The position numbers were made by a program, and so were the translations under genes. A DNA stretch of 64,000 nucleotides from contig JALIHJ010000003.1 of assembly GCA_022984795.1 (NCBI GenBank), positions 248,001 through 312,000 of the forward strand. The letters run 5' to 3'. Positions 28,901 through 38,739 of the stretch are shown piece after piece (within the stretch, counting starts at the first letter, position 1; the number at the start of each line of letters is the position of its first letter). The DNA is from Fabrea salina. Taxonomy: Eukaryota > Ciliophora > Heterotrichea > Heterotrichida > Fabreidae. The notes below the pieces were generated by a model. It saw only the letters and a list, made by a program, of their open reading frames with translations, ran no database searches and was not told the origin of the DNA.

Positions 28901-28976
28901 GCAAGTGAGTACTCCCTATGATGCTCACTACTGGTCTTAGTGTTTGGACTCTTAGACTGTCAGGCAGTTCTCCCAT
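25944..28976 (-). CDS. TRAPPC11: TRAPPC11 (foie gras/Gryzun) trafficking complex subunit
   Basis: A 1010-residue subunit of the TRAPPIII vesicle-tethering complex (ER-Golgi traffic and autophagy). The N-terminal region shows ALLVFDWSGARFDSPP and the NRFVKIAVLVYISHNE strand preceding the foie-gras domain. Next come helical repeats (CYKKAYSGL, AARFYQLTIPMPRVVD). The C-terminal half is beta-rich Ig-like sandwiches (SFIPVVMENVRIALMFSDNS, VEYTESGITIPHT) as in Gryzun domains. The length is close to the human protein (1133). The ATG follows GTAATAA; WDR12 lies 9 bp upstream on the same strand. Family assignment rests on architecture and a few motifs, not alignment. Confidence 0.78.
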   Translation of the reverse strand: MGELPDSLRVQTLRPVVSIIGSTHLHESIIGSISSYSQEEKLDFESLEFSHEFEVRREARVERQSSEGFLKLGWTTKRKKFIPAVALLVFDWSGARFDSPPVSSPDWKSKERTIFSYVRKFREEFRNRFVKIAVLVYISHNEEATVEERTNSVKKATDLESKAIFVVKSRIDDSPQSLPKLKKYLWDSALAHYRDEIERIKKLKSKVQKELMGNTKTIEVRLDFKQGYLNELRQEKDSALNCYKKAYSGLVKTSPVNLAHYEEIRTVADWTIYRIWCIHLSAPYLVTKLKEAVTLFKSHIAKYRNLKHKDVLLFERWKWLTDQFVRFGRLLESVPRNAYEVNNLWTHPGFYYMTASNFVYRRMEITTHDEDFIKSVSNWQEFIKNAGFRVKDPDYVGKSKTLVSHPLQSEMIEGISTNDQVKIIKTIEEADFQHLQVSVDLALSAARFYQLTIPMPRVVDQLNYFLVGLYSKKGETQMSFSLEEELIQRMSNWKGISANILDRMIQDSSILGNTSKNLESKVQMAALNQEKRKELLENTFQTLNEEFLQVQVECPRELLTPHISYSPQKIHKYEQSTLEVKIQSFIPVVMENVRIALMFSDNSFNLEHHELITLNSEHPAVIRQELLVKHEISELELKQIILNYEVGASCLTLEINTSAKLKVLPPLPKLNLSFSQKPPVFFAENYPITVELSPNAEILEGKLFIYREEAQETGNVKRASIDRATLNQYVIYHLDPQPVEYTESGITIPHTDSEVSIPLQFYFFEEGLYTLKVKLKYTVKESKDITYESEQDHSLELEVKPPFQSHIKCPKPLHTNSPGLLKVSVWTLRSQQIVVHAIELSSKEDWESSGEACYSPQTLSEGDILSEVFQIWVKQTKDQLSGDLVVKWSRKEGEVSVCRLPLPYIPVKSSPIDLEVVAPSQVHHKSLFSVFLYIKNNTEEKQELTIKLSNSNGFLLGGLENLRLEVSEEVQEQVEYRLIGIEAGIQQLPDISVQSGEFQKTWKGRVLVLP

Positions 28977-28985
28977 TTATTACAA

Positions 28986-30125
28986 CTAGTTAGAATAGAA
29001 CTTAATAACTGCGTCTGCTCCTCCAGAAACTATCAAGCTGTCTTCCCAGTCCACTGCCAAAACTTTGTTGCTGTGTGAGTGCACTTCGTGCAAATAGGTG
29101 TTAGGTTTCCTTGTGTCGAATATCTGGACTTTGCCTTCTTCGTTTCCTGCAACAAGGAGTCCTTGCTTCATCACTAAACTCCTAATCCACCTTTCTCCGT
29201 TCCAACTCAGAGTTTTTTGCCAGTTCCTTGTGTCGTAAACTTGCAAGTGTCCGTTTTCGTGGCCACTCACAAGTAAGTTCGAAGAGTAAGCAATAGCTTG
29301 CACTGAGCGAGGAGCTAGTAAGCTCTGGCCTATTCTTTGAGTTTCAAAGTCGTAACTCGTAATTGTGCGGTCCTGTGAACTCGAGTACAGAGTGTCTAGG
29401 GTTGGCCACACAAGTCCAGTAACTGTGTCTGTGTGCTTTAGGTCCATTTGTTGTGTGTTTATTCCAAGGCCAGTTATCTTTTGCTTTTTAGTGCCGTTAG
29501 TAGGGACATAATCTTGCTTTCCAAGGCGGCACAGGTGGACTTCTCCCTGGGAGCCTCCTACTACCCAGTACTCTCCGTTGATACTGCTGCATAGATACTC
29601 TGAGTTAGGCACCTTTCCATAAGCTACCTGAGTAAAGTCCGCGTCAAAAACTTTAAGTTCTCCTGTTTTGCTAGAAGTCATTAAGTGTTTTGTTTCTGGG
29701 TTAAAGTCTAGTCCTTTCAAAGCGAACTCGTGGACTTTGGATTTGAGTTTTTCTTGGTCCTGGTTGTATAGAATTAAGTTTCCTGAGAAGTCCCCCACAA
29801 AGCACCCCTGTTCAGTAATCTTTAGTCTAGAGACCCAGTCTGGAGTTTCAAACACGCTTTGGGGTTCAGGAGGTGGGAGTTCTTTGGCAAACTCTATAGT
29901 GATAGCATTTTCCAAAGAAAGTTGTTGTTTATCCATGTGTTCTTGGAGTGACTGTGTGATTACCTCTCCGTTAAGTAAAAACATAAGTTTGGCTTCTTTG
30001 CCCAGTAAATGGCAAATAAGGCTTTGGAGCTCTTCACTAGTGCTGTTTGTGTGCATGTGGTAAGTTCCTTGTACTTTCCAGGTGTCTCCTAAGTCACTCT
30101 TGAACTCTACTTCTACTTCACCCAT
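28986..30125 (-). CDS. WDR12: WDR12/Ytm1 ribosome biogenesis protein
   Basis: A 379-residue member of the PeBoW complex (Nop7-Erb1-Ytm1) needed for 60S subunit maturation in the nucleolus. The N-terminal NLE ubiquitin-like domain (about 1-85) shows VEFKSDLGDTWKVQGT, then FLLNGEVITQSLQEHM and NAITIEFAKELPPPEP. Seven WD blades follow, including the Ytm1-typical DTVTGLVWPTLDTLYSSSQD, RTITSYD, and a final KVLAVDWEDSLIVSGGADA. Length is slightly shorter than human (423). Co-directional with TRAPPC11 downstream and the PB1 gene upstream, each about 10 bp away. Confidence 0.92.
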   Translation of the reverse strand: MGEVEVEFKSDLGDTWKVQGTYHMHTNSTSEELQSLICHLLGKEAKLMFLLNGEVITQSLQEHMDKQQLSLENAITIEFAKELPPPEPQSVFETPDWVSRLKITEQGCFVGDFSGNLILYNQDQEKLKSKVHEFALKGLDFNPETKHLMTSSKTGELKVFDADFTQVAYGKVPNSEYLCSSINGEYWVVGGSQGEVHLCRLGKQDYVPTNGTKKQKITGLGINTQQMDLKHTDTVTGLVWPTLDTLYSSSQDRTITSYDFETQRIGQSLLAPRSVQAIAYSSNLLVSGHENGHLQVYDTRNWQKTLSWNGERWIRSLVMKQGLLVAGNEEGKVQIFDTRKPNTYLHEVHSHSNKVLAVDWEDSLIVSGGADAVIKFYSN

Positions 30126-30135
30126 TTATTATTGC

Positions 30136-31824
30136 TTATACACTTATGACTAAAGGCTTTTTGGTTTTAGTAACTACTTTGTTTGAGTAGAAGTACTGCA
30201 CTAGTTCTCCTTCTTGGTTGTACACAGAAACCTTTTCGGAAGAGTAAAGTGGAGAGCAAGTACTCAAAATGCCTAGTTTGCAGTCTGCAGTGGACTCCAA
30301 TGTGCTTTCTGTGTCTAGTTTGACCCAGTAGAGTTGAGTGTTGCTTTTGCTTGTTTGGAACCTTCCTCCACAGATTAGTAGTTCGTTGTAGTTAGTTTGT
30401 ATAGTTCCAGCACCATACAGCGCAAAGGGCATCTTTAGTTGTAACTCAGTCCAAATTACTCCGTCAAACCTTTCAATAGAGTCTAGTTCCTGGCTAGAGT
30501 CTAAACCGCCCAAAACATATATGTGGTTTTCGACTTGACACACACTAGGCCAGGACCTTTTTTTGTTGAGTTTAGGCATTGTTTCCCAGCTTTGAGTTGG
30601 CAAATCCAGACTCAGCACATCAGCTTTTTCTATCCCAAGTTTTTTGCCTCCGATTAAGAAGACCTTTTGGGCAAGGCAAATAGAAGCATGGCAGTAGAAC
30701 TCTTGGGGTATTTCAAGTCCGAAACACTGAGTGCTTGAAAAGAAAATCCAGGCTTTGCAAGGTGAAGTTTTGCCTCCAGAGATGCAGACTCCTACTTCTA
30801 TGCTTGCTAAAGAGTAGCCTTCACCTAACTTTTCTGGGAGTTTTGTGAAGTTTATGTTTTGGTCTTGATGTGTTATCATGTGGTCTTTTGAAGCAGTTAC
30901 TCCGTAAATGCAGTTTTTGGGTTGGGAGTTTCTAAGTGCTTCTAAGTAAACTTGGAGTTCTCCAGGGGGCTTTTGCGGGCAGATTTGGGACAAGAAACTG
31001 GTGAGGTTAGGAGCTTTTTTAAAGATATCATACATGCTTGAACACCTAACTGCTTCATTCTGCATTTGGCATTCTGAAAGCTGAACTCCAACTAGTTCCC
31101 AGTTAGAGTCAAACACAGGTGACCCAGCTGGTCCACAAGGAGAGCTGCTGTCATAGTAAAGTTTAGAACCAGAGACTTCCTTGACTTGCAATGCTTTAAT
31201 GCAGGCTTTAGGATTGTTATCTTCAGGGGCTCCTAAAGTATAGATAGCATCTCCTTGTTTAAGTTCAGTTCTAGTATTTAAACTCACAGGCTTAATGTCC
31301 CCCAATGCAAAAGGAGCTTCAAAACTTAGTAGACTCAGTTCCTTTCCACTTACAAGTAACTTTTCAAAGTTATACTGAAAAGTTTGGCCTCCAAAAAGAC
31401 CAAAAGCAAGTGTAGCTGTGTTTTGGTTAGGAATGACTTTTGAAGAAGTGACTGCAAAACGGTCGTTAATTACAGTCCCCATGCCAACTACTCTGGTTCC
31501 TACAACCACACTAAAGACAGCTTGGATTTTTTCAAAGCACTGTTTGATTCCAAAAGTTCTGTCTTCAAGTTGGACTTGAGGAGACTCAGTTACCTGTTTG
31601 TCCTTGGCAAAAAGCTTCAAAGGCCCTGTCTGGAGACTTGCGGCTTCTTTTAAAGCTTCAGTAGTAGTGACTTGCACAAGGTCTTCTTCGGAGTCTTTGT
31701 AAAACAGTCCAAGCTGCTGGTTGCTAGGCAGTGTTTGTTTCACCAAGGCTTCAAGGGCTTCGAAGCTTTGAGGAAGCACCCCTAAACCGTAAACGTCTCC
31801 TTTGTAACACACTTTGGCCTGCAT
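30136..31824 (-). CDS. PB1 - trypsin-fold pseudoprotease - Kelch protein
   Basis: A 562-residue three-module protein. Residues 1-75 form a PB1-like domain (AKVCYKGDVYGLGVLP; FYKDSEEDLVQVTTTEALKE). About 85-270 resemble a chymotrypsin-fold protease (VVGMGTVINDRFAVTSSKVI; SPCGPAGSPVFDSNWELVGV). The triad positions look lost: the usual His segment (TxxHVI) reads TSSKVI, the DIALL-like segment reads ELSLL, and GxSGSP reads GPAGSP. About 330-560 are Kelch repeats (IYVLGGLDSSQELDSIERFD, then LLICGGRFQTS). A scaffold role is likelier than proteolysis. I start at ATG 31824, just before the PB1 domain; an upstream in-frame ATG would overlap the PKA regulatory gene. Confidence 0.72.
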   Translation of the reverse strand: MQAKVCYKGDVYGLGVLPQSFEALEALVKQTLPSNQQLGLFYKDSEEDLVQVTTTEALKEAASLQTGPLKLFAKDKQVTESPQVQLEDRTFGIKQCFEKIQAVFSVVVGTRVVGMGTVINDRFAVTSSKVIPNQNTATLAFGLFGGQTFQYNFEKLLVSGKELSLLSFEAPFALGDIKPVSLNTRTELKQGDAIYTLGAPEDNNPKACIKALQVKEVSGSKLYYDSSSPCGPAGSPVFDSNWELVGVQLSECQMQNEAVRCSSMYDIFKKAPNLTSFLSQICPQKPPGELQVYLEALRNSQPKNCIYGVTASKDHMITHQDQNINFTKLPEKLGEGYSLASIEVGVCISGGKTSPCKAWIFFSSTQCFGLEIPQEFYCHASICLAQKVFLIGGKKLGIEKADVLSLDLPTQSWETMPKLNKKRSWPSVCQVENHIYVLGGLDSSQELDSIERFDGVIWTELQLKMPFALYGAGTIQTNYNELLICGGRFQTSKSNTQLYWVKLDTESTLESTADCKLGILSTCSPLYSSEKVSVYNQEGELVQYFYSNKVVTKTKKPLVISV

Positions 31825-31840
31825 AAATTTAGCCCCATTA

Positions 31841-33016
31841 TTAAGACTTAAGTATTTCTTCATACTTCTCAGCGTTCCTTCGAAGGATGTCTTCAAGAGG
31901 CCCTAAAAGTCTCGAAAAAGCTTGCCTGTCAAGCGTAGCGCACTTAAGCTGTGAAGTAGCAATGATGTTAGCAGCTCTGGGTTCTCCTCTCAAAAGCGCT
32001 AGTTCTCCAAAGTAGTCTCCAGCTCCGTAAGTCTTAACTTCCTCTGCAGGCAGTCCTGGCTTGGTGGTTTTAGTGGCTTTGGCAGTTCCTTCTTCTATCA
32101 AGTAAAACACGTCTCCCCACTCTCCTTCACTAATCACGTACTCGCCCTGGTTGTAAGAAGCACTCTTCAAAACCTCAGCTATAAGTGACCTTTCGTAAGG
32201 CTCTATAGTTTCTAGCAAACTCACAGTTGATAAAAACTCCTCATGCTTTTCTCTGCGCTTAATAGCAGCGTCTTTCACTATGTGGCTGAAAGTTCCTCTG
32301 TCAAGCACCCAGCAAACTGACTCCTCTACAGCCTCAATAGAAGCTGCTCTCGGCGCATTGTAAAGCAAAGCTAACTCCCCAAAAGCTTCTCCTTCTAAGT
32401 AGTTCTTCAAGAAGGTAGGTTCTTCTTTGCCAGGAAAAACTTTGTAACACTTGAAATTGCCACTGTCTACTAAAAACAACTCGTTTCCGTCGTCCCCTTG
32501 GTTGATGACCATTTCTCCAGGGGCAAACTTCTTTTCTTCCATAGCACCTACCACAGTGCCCCGATCCTTTTCGTGCAAAGCTGAGAACAAAAAGGACTTG
32601 CTCAGAATAGCTTCAATACGAGCTTTTTGCTCCAAAGACTTTTCAATAAACCTAGGCTCGAAGTCTTGCTTCTTGTTCCACTCTCCAAAAGCCTCTGCGC
32701 TCACAGACCTTCTTGAGGTCTTCAACTTGGCCTCCGAAATTTGTGGGAGTTCGTCTATAAAGTCATCTTCGTCCTCTGAAGTCTCAGTTTGTTCAGGGCT
32801 TTCTCCAGTTCTAAGTTTTTTAACGTTGCTTCTCAGAGTAGCTAGTTCTTCCTTTTCAGCTTCAGACAATTTCTCTCCGTTTAGTTCCTGAAGCCAGTCT
32901 AGCATGTACCTTAGTGGGTGTTTGGGTTTCACCATAACCAACGACTGAACCATTCGTTCTAGGGTCTTGTGTACATGTTCTTCTAAGTACTCTTTGTGCT
33001 GCATGCTTTGCTTCAT
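31841..33016 (-). CDS. cAMP-dependent protein kinase regulatory subunit
   Basis: A 391-residue regulatory subunit that inhibits the PKA catalytic subunit until cAMP binds. The N-terminal dimerisation/docking helix includes KHPLRYMLDWLQEL. The inhibitor site RRSVSA (near residue 100) carries Ser at the phospho-acceptor position, as in RII-type subunits. Two tandem cNMP-binding domains have phosphate-binding cassettes FGELALLYNAPRAASI and FGELALLRGEPRAANI, with Glu and Arg ligands present in both. Length is normal. The ATG follows AAATAA. The PB1-Kelch gene begins 16 bp downstream. Confidence 0.96.
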   Translation of the reverse strand: MKQSMQHKEYLEEHVHKTLERMVQSLVMVKPKHPLRYMLDWLQELNGEKLSEAEKEELATLRSNVKKLRTGESPEQTETSEDEDDFIDELPQISEAKLKTSRRSVSAEAFGEWNKKQDFEPRFIEKSLEQKARIEAILSKSFLFSALHEKDRGTVVGAMEEKKFAPGEMVINQGDDGNELFLVDSGNFKCYKVFPGKEEPTFLKNYLEGEAFGELALLYNAPRAASIEAVEESVCWVLDRGTFSHIVKDAAIKRREKHEEFLSTVSLLETIEPYERSLIAEVLKSASYNQGEYVISEGEWGDVFYLIEEGTAKATKTTKPGLPAEEVKTYGAGDYFGELALLRGEPRAANIIATSQLKCATLDRQAFSRLLGPLEDILRRNAEKYEEILKS

Positions 33017-33066
33017 TTATTTTAACTGATTAAGTAGCAATATATTACTCCAAAACACAAAAAAAC

Positions 33067-33139
33067 CGCTTCCACCTGGGATCGAACCAGGGACCTTTTG
33101 GTTAACAGCCAAACGCTCTGCCGGCTGAGCTATAGAAGC
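33067..33139 (-). tRNA. tRNA-Asn (GTT)
   Basis: A cloverleaf reads on the minus strand. Acceptor GCTTCTA/TGGAAGC (with one T-G pair), D arm GCTC...GAGC, anticodon arm TTTGG-CTGTTAA-CCAAA with anticodon GTT, and T arm CCTGG-TTCGATC-CCAGG. The B-box GGTTCGATCC is perfect. There is no intron and no encoded CCA. A T5 run (33061-33065 read as TTTTT on the minus strand) directly downstream fits a Pol III terminator. It sits in the 161-bp gap between the PKA-R and SF3B2 genes. Confidence 0.97.
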
Positions 33140-33177
33140 TAGTTAACATTTGACTTACTAAACTCTATATAAACGGT

Positions 33178-34392
33178 TTACTTCCTTAGTTCTACAGGTG
33201 AAGGCGTTTGGTACCCAACTACGCTTTCCACTCCCTTCACCATAGGCACTGACCCACCTAGCAAAGGAGTTAAGTCAGAGAACCCAGCAAAAGCGGTGCC
33301 TCTGATGAATTCACTAGGGTCTTCTTCTTCGCTTTCAGTTTCTTCTTCAGGTTCTTCTTCCACTAGTTCTCCCCAGTGAGGTCTGCTGTACTCTTCTTCT
33401 TCCACAAACCTTGAGTTCACTTCTGAAGTAGCTCCGTAAACACCTTCCATTCCAGGCTTGCCCCAGCCTAAGTAGTAAGTTCCTTCAGGAACTGGAGCGT
33501 TGAGTCCAGGAATTCTTAGGTGAGGGTAAGCAGGGGGAGGACCGAACCTTTGCATGTTGATCAACCAAGGAGGCGGACACCCCTCAGGCATGCCTAAAGC
33601 CATCTTGAGTTCTTCGCTGAGTGCTCCGGGTTTGTGTATTCGCATTTTGAGTTCGTTTTCCTTTCCTTCATGGTAAGTGTCCCCTATAATAGTCATTTTA
33701 GGTCTTTTTTGGTACTTGAAAAAGGCGTCGTGCAGCACCTGATAGTCAATGTCTAGTTTTCCTAGTTTGGGGTTCATTCTTTCGCGCATTCTTTGTTTAA
33801 GCAGTTTGCCAGCTTCTCTTTCGCGCATTTGTGCTCGGATTTTGCCGATTCCAGTGGCTTCAATGAAGTCAGGTAGGGCAAAAGGCATTTTCTCAGTGGC
33901 TCGTTTGAGCTGGAGGAACTTGCGTTTGTGTGACCAGTGCTTAGGCACAGTAACTGCGTTGCGATAAGACTTGAGGTAAACCAAGAAGTAAGGGTCTTGG
34001 GCAGTGGTGTCTACCCACTCAACTACTTCGGGTTTCTTGACAGTCTGTTTTAGTTGGAAAATAGAAGGCCGGCTGAGCTTTTTGAGTTTTTTCCTGGAAA
34101 TTAAGGGCTGGAAAGGCGGTTGGGTTTCTAAAGAAGGCTCCCAGTCTGCAAAGTCTTGAGGAGGAGGTTTGGTTTCTCCGTTGAACCTACGGAAAGCAGC
34201 TTCTATGTCAGGGGGTAAAGAGTTAGCTTGCAAGAACTCTTCTAAGTCTTCTTTGATCACTTCTACTTGGTCTCCTTTGACTTGGGCCTGCCTAACTTCT
34301 ATCTCACCTCTTTGTTTGCGCCGGAGTTTCTTCTGTTTGCGTTTGAGTGCTTTGAACTTCTTGGATCTTTCTTCTTGCCTTTTAGATACCAT
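33178..34392 (-). CDS. SF3B2: Splicing factor SF3B subunit 2 (SAP145/Cus1)
   Basis: A 404-residue U2 snRNP component, central to branch-site recognition. Diagnostic segments are VVEWVDTTAQDPYFLVYLKS, RNAVTVPKHWSHKRKFLQ, FALPDFIEATGIGKIR, and the PSP domain GALSEELKMALGMPEGCPPP with WLINMQRFGPPPAYP. Human SF3B2 is 895 residues; this compact form keeps the conserved core with a short Lys/Arg-rich N-terminus and an acidic tail. In a genome with 15-nt introns, branch-site machinery is of special interest, but nothing atypical is obvious in the core. Divergent from the next gene, with 23 bp between the starts. Confidence 0.95.
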   Translation of the reverse strand: MVSKRQEERSKKFKALKRKQKKLRRKQRGEIEVRQAQVKGDQVEVIKEDLEEFLQANSLPPDIEAAFRRFNGETKPPPQDFADWEPSLETQPPFQPLISRKKLKKLSRPSIFQLKQTVKKPEVVEWVDTTAQDPYFLVYLKSYRNAVTVPKHWSHKRKFLQLKRATEKMPFALPDFIEATGIGKIRAQMREREAGKLLKQRMRERMNPKLGKLDIDYQVLHDAFFKYQKRPKMTIIGDTYHEGKENELKMRIHKPGALSEELKMALGMPEGCPPPWLINMQRFGPPPAYPHLRIPGLNAPVPEGTYYLGWGKPGMEGVYGATSEVNSRFVEEEEYSRPHWGELVEEEPEEETESEEEDPSEFIRGTAFAGFSDLTPLLGGSVPMVKGVESVVGYQTPSPVELRK

Positions 34393-34415
34393 TTATAATT
34401 ACTTCTGCATTTAGA

Positions 34416-36406
<1,991 letters not shown>

Positions 36407-36412
36407 CTGGAT

Positions 36413-38374
36413 TTACTCATTAATGTACATTTTTTCACCAATAGTTACGAACTTTTTGGTTCTCCTGCGAAGGTTGGACTTTTTGGTGTTGACTCCTCTT
36501 AAGTTCATAAGCTGCACTACGATGTTGGAGTCTAAACAGGGAATTCCTTGTTCAACTGTTTGGGCAACAGTTTGTCTGTCGTAGCCCATTTCAACGACCT
36601 CTTCGATTACTTTGGCTTTCATGGTTTCAACCAGTGAAAGGTTCTTGTGGAGTGATCGAGAGATAAGGGCCTGTCTGGTAGGAAGCATGTTTCCTATGTA
36701 GTTGGAGTTGGTACAGTTTTCGTACTCGAACTTTTTAGGTTTGATGTTTTTAGACTTCATGTAACTCACTAACTGGTGAGGTACTTCGTAAAGGACTTCT
36801 CTAGCTAGTTCTCTGGGGTCACTTTTGAAGTTGGCAAAGGGCACGAATTGCACAATGTCCCTGGTCATGTGTTTATTGTACTTCTTCGAAAAAAGAGGAT
36901 TCACGTCGGCGTCAAGGAGTTTCATCATGCTAAAGTCTTCATTGCCCACGCCTACTATGATGATGCTCAAAGGAAGTTCACTAGCTTTCACTATCTCGTC
37001 AATGGTTCTTTCCATGTCGTTAATCATGCCGTCTGTAAGAATCAACAAAATAGAGTACTGTTGGCTTTCTTGGGAGTTCTGGCAAGACTCAGCAAACGCA
37101 GAGGCGTTTTGGATCAACTCGTGGAATATAGTTGGACCATGGAACTTCACTGAGTAAATTGCGTTTCTGTAGACTTCAAGGGCTTCGTCAATGCCTGTAA
37201 CTTCTGGAGTGAAGATGTTTCCGTTCAGTGCAAAACAGTGAGAGACCACATCAAACTTGGGAGGAAGTTTAGCACCGAACCCGTAAATAGGTATTTTTTT
37301 GTCAGAGTCATAGTACTGAAGGATTTCACCGACTGCGTTGATTGCTTGTATGTACTCGTTGTCTGGGTCCTGCTCGTAGTAGTAGTGCAGAGAGTTGTAG
37401 TCAGTGGGGACTCCGTTGCTCTTAGTAAAGTCGATTCCTACTATTAAAGAAATTTCGCAGCCTCCCAAAACGTAGTCCAAAAAACTAGTACTTTCTACGA
37501 TCTCCAAACTCACTAGTTGGAGAATTGCAACTTGCTTGCCTGTGTTTTCTACTGTGAAACTTGAGGAGTCTTTTAGGTCTGCTAGTGAAAACTCAGAAAC
37601 TCCTATTAGCTTGTGGATGTGGCTGCGTTGGAACTGGTACAGTTCTGCCCTAATGGGGTTTTGAAAGTCACCTTTGCAAAGCCGGTTGAGAGAGACTTCA
37701 AAAGGTTCCCATATGCAAACAGAACTTGACTTAGCTTCAGTTTGGTAGACAGGAATCAAGTTTTGGGAGGACCTGTTGAGCTTCAAAAACAAGTGTCCCT
37801 TGAAGTTCCTGCGTTCGACTTGCCACTGCATTTTGGCAAAGCTTTTGAGGTGCTTGATTTCTTCAGAAAAAACAGTGATACTTCCTAGGTAGTTTTGGTG
37901 GAACCTAGGGTTGCGGATACTCAGACCTAAAGAGTGCGAAGGAGAGCACACTAGTTCGTGGATGCTGAAGTAAGCTGACCCTAGGTAAATTTGTCTTTTG
38001 ACTTCTCCAGAAGAGCACTCTGCGTTGTACACATCCACTCTAAACTGCATTTGCTTTTCAAAGGAGTAAGTTACCTTAAAACAAGACACAAAAGCAGGGT
38101 TCAAAGTGCCCATTTGGATTTCAGTTGTGCCAGTTTCTTTCCAAGACTTGTCGAGTTGTTCTGAGTACAGAATGCACAAAGGGTTCCGGTTGGGTTCAGG
38201 CAAGTCACTGCACTTAAAACTTAGTTCTACTGCTGAAAGCAGTTCGTGTTCGTCATCTTTCAGAGTAAAAGGCAGTCTTGCTATTTCGTCTATTTCGTCG
38301 TGGTCTTTGAGTTTGGCTGAGTGGACTTCGCTTTCGTAAACTTTGTTTTTATTCTTACTTGAAATGCAACCCAT
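36413..38374 (-). CDS. Copine with N-terminal lipid-anchor motif and UBA-like tail
   Basis: A 653-residue protein. It begins MGCISSKNKN, a strong N-myristoylation (Gly2) and palmitoylation (Cys3) motif, as in plant copines and RGLG proteins. Two C2-type domains lie in about 35-300 (SDLPEPNRNPLCILYSEQ; GHLFLKLNRSSQNLIPVYQ). The copine VWA domain spans about 310-540, with the MIDAS-like VGIDFTKSNG, then YGFGAKLPPKFDVVSHCFAL and LLILTDGMINDME. After about 590 a short segment (VVEMGYDRQTVAQTVEQGI) resembles a UBA helix. Copines bind phospholipid in response to Ca2+. The small gene upstream on the same strand ends 3 bp away. Confidence 0.93.
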   Translation of the reverse strand: MGCISSKNKNKVYESEVHSAKLKDHDEIDEIARLPFTLKDDEHELLSAVELSFKCSDLPEPNRNPLCILYSEQLDKSWKETGTTEIQMGTLNPAFVSCFKVTYSFEKQMQFRVDVYNAECSSGEVKRQIYLGSAYFSIHELVCSPSHSLGLSIRNPRFHQNYLGSITVFSEEIKHLKSFAKMQWQVERRNFKGHLFLKLNRSSQNLIPVYQTEAKSSSVCIWEPFEVSLNRLCKGDFQNPIRAELYQFQRSHIHKLIGVSEFSLADLKDSSSFTVENTGKQVAILQLVSLEIVESTSFLDYVLGGCEISLIVGIDFTKSNGVPTDYNSLHYYYEQDPDNEYIQAINAVGEILQYYDSDKKIPIYGFGAKLPPKFDVVSHCFALNGNIFTPEVTGIDEALEVYRNAIYSVKFHGPTIFHELIQNASAFAESCQNSQESQQYSILLILTDGMINDMERTIDEIVKASELPLSIIIVGVGNEDFSMMKLLDADVNPLFSKKYNKHMTRDIVQFVPFANFKSDPRELAREVLYEVPHQLVSYMKSKNIKPKKFEYENCTNSNYIGNMLPTRQALISRSLHKNLSLVETMKAKVIEEVVEMGYDRQTVAQTVEQGIPCLDSNIVVQLMNLRGVNTKKSNLRRRTKKFVTIGEKMYINE

Positions 38375-38377
38375 GTT

Positions 38378-38725
38378 TTACAATTTACTCCAAAAACTTA
38401 TATAGCGTCTGGGGCTGAGTTTGGACTTGAGGTTGCGTTTGTAGGACTTGGAGATTTGGGGAGTTCTTATGATCTCAGGCGAAGGCTTTAGAAGTTTACG
38501 TATGTTGGGGAAGTTACCTGTTTCGAAGGTTTTGCTTTTAGACAGAGAAGAGTTGAAGTAGGTCCTACTTAACACGTTTGAAGAAGGAGGTAGTGACCTT
38601 TTTTTTAGTTGTTTAGTTCTAGACGACTTGTTGGCAGTGCTTGGGAGGAATTTACTAAGGGCAGTTTCAATGTCCCTTTTAGTTCTTGGAAAAGTAGTTT
38701 GATTGTGGTATGTTTTAAATATCAT
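38378..38725 (-). CDS. Small basic hypothetical protein (115 aa)
   Basis: A 115-residue Lys/Arg/Ser-rich protein (e.g. KSSRTKQLKKRSLPPSSNVL), with no recognised domain and likely disordered. The start is ATG 38725; the frame upstream lacks an ATG near and overlaps the divergent coiled-coil gene. Only 14 bp separate the two divergent ATGs. It may be a ciliary or nuclear basic protein; function unknown. Confidence 0.6.
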   Translation of the reverse strand: MIFKTYHNQTTFPRTKRDIETALSKFLPSTANKSSRTKQLKKRSLPPSSNVLSRTYFNSSLSKSKTFETGNFPNIRKLLKPSPEIIRTPQISKSYKRNLKSKLSPRRYISFWSKL

Positions 38726-38739
38726 TGGTCTTCTTAAAA

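Noticed and set aside
31825-31896. Upstream start for the PB1-Kelch protein overlapping the PKA-R gene
   Set aside because: The extra 24 residues read through conserved PKA-R coding sequence, and the ATG at 31824 sits immediately before the PB1 domain with normal spacing.
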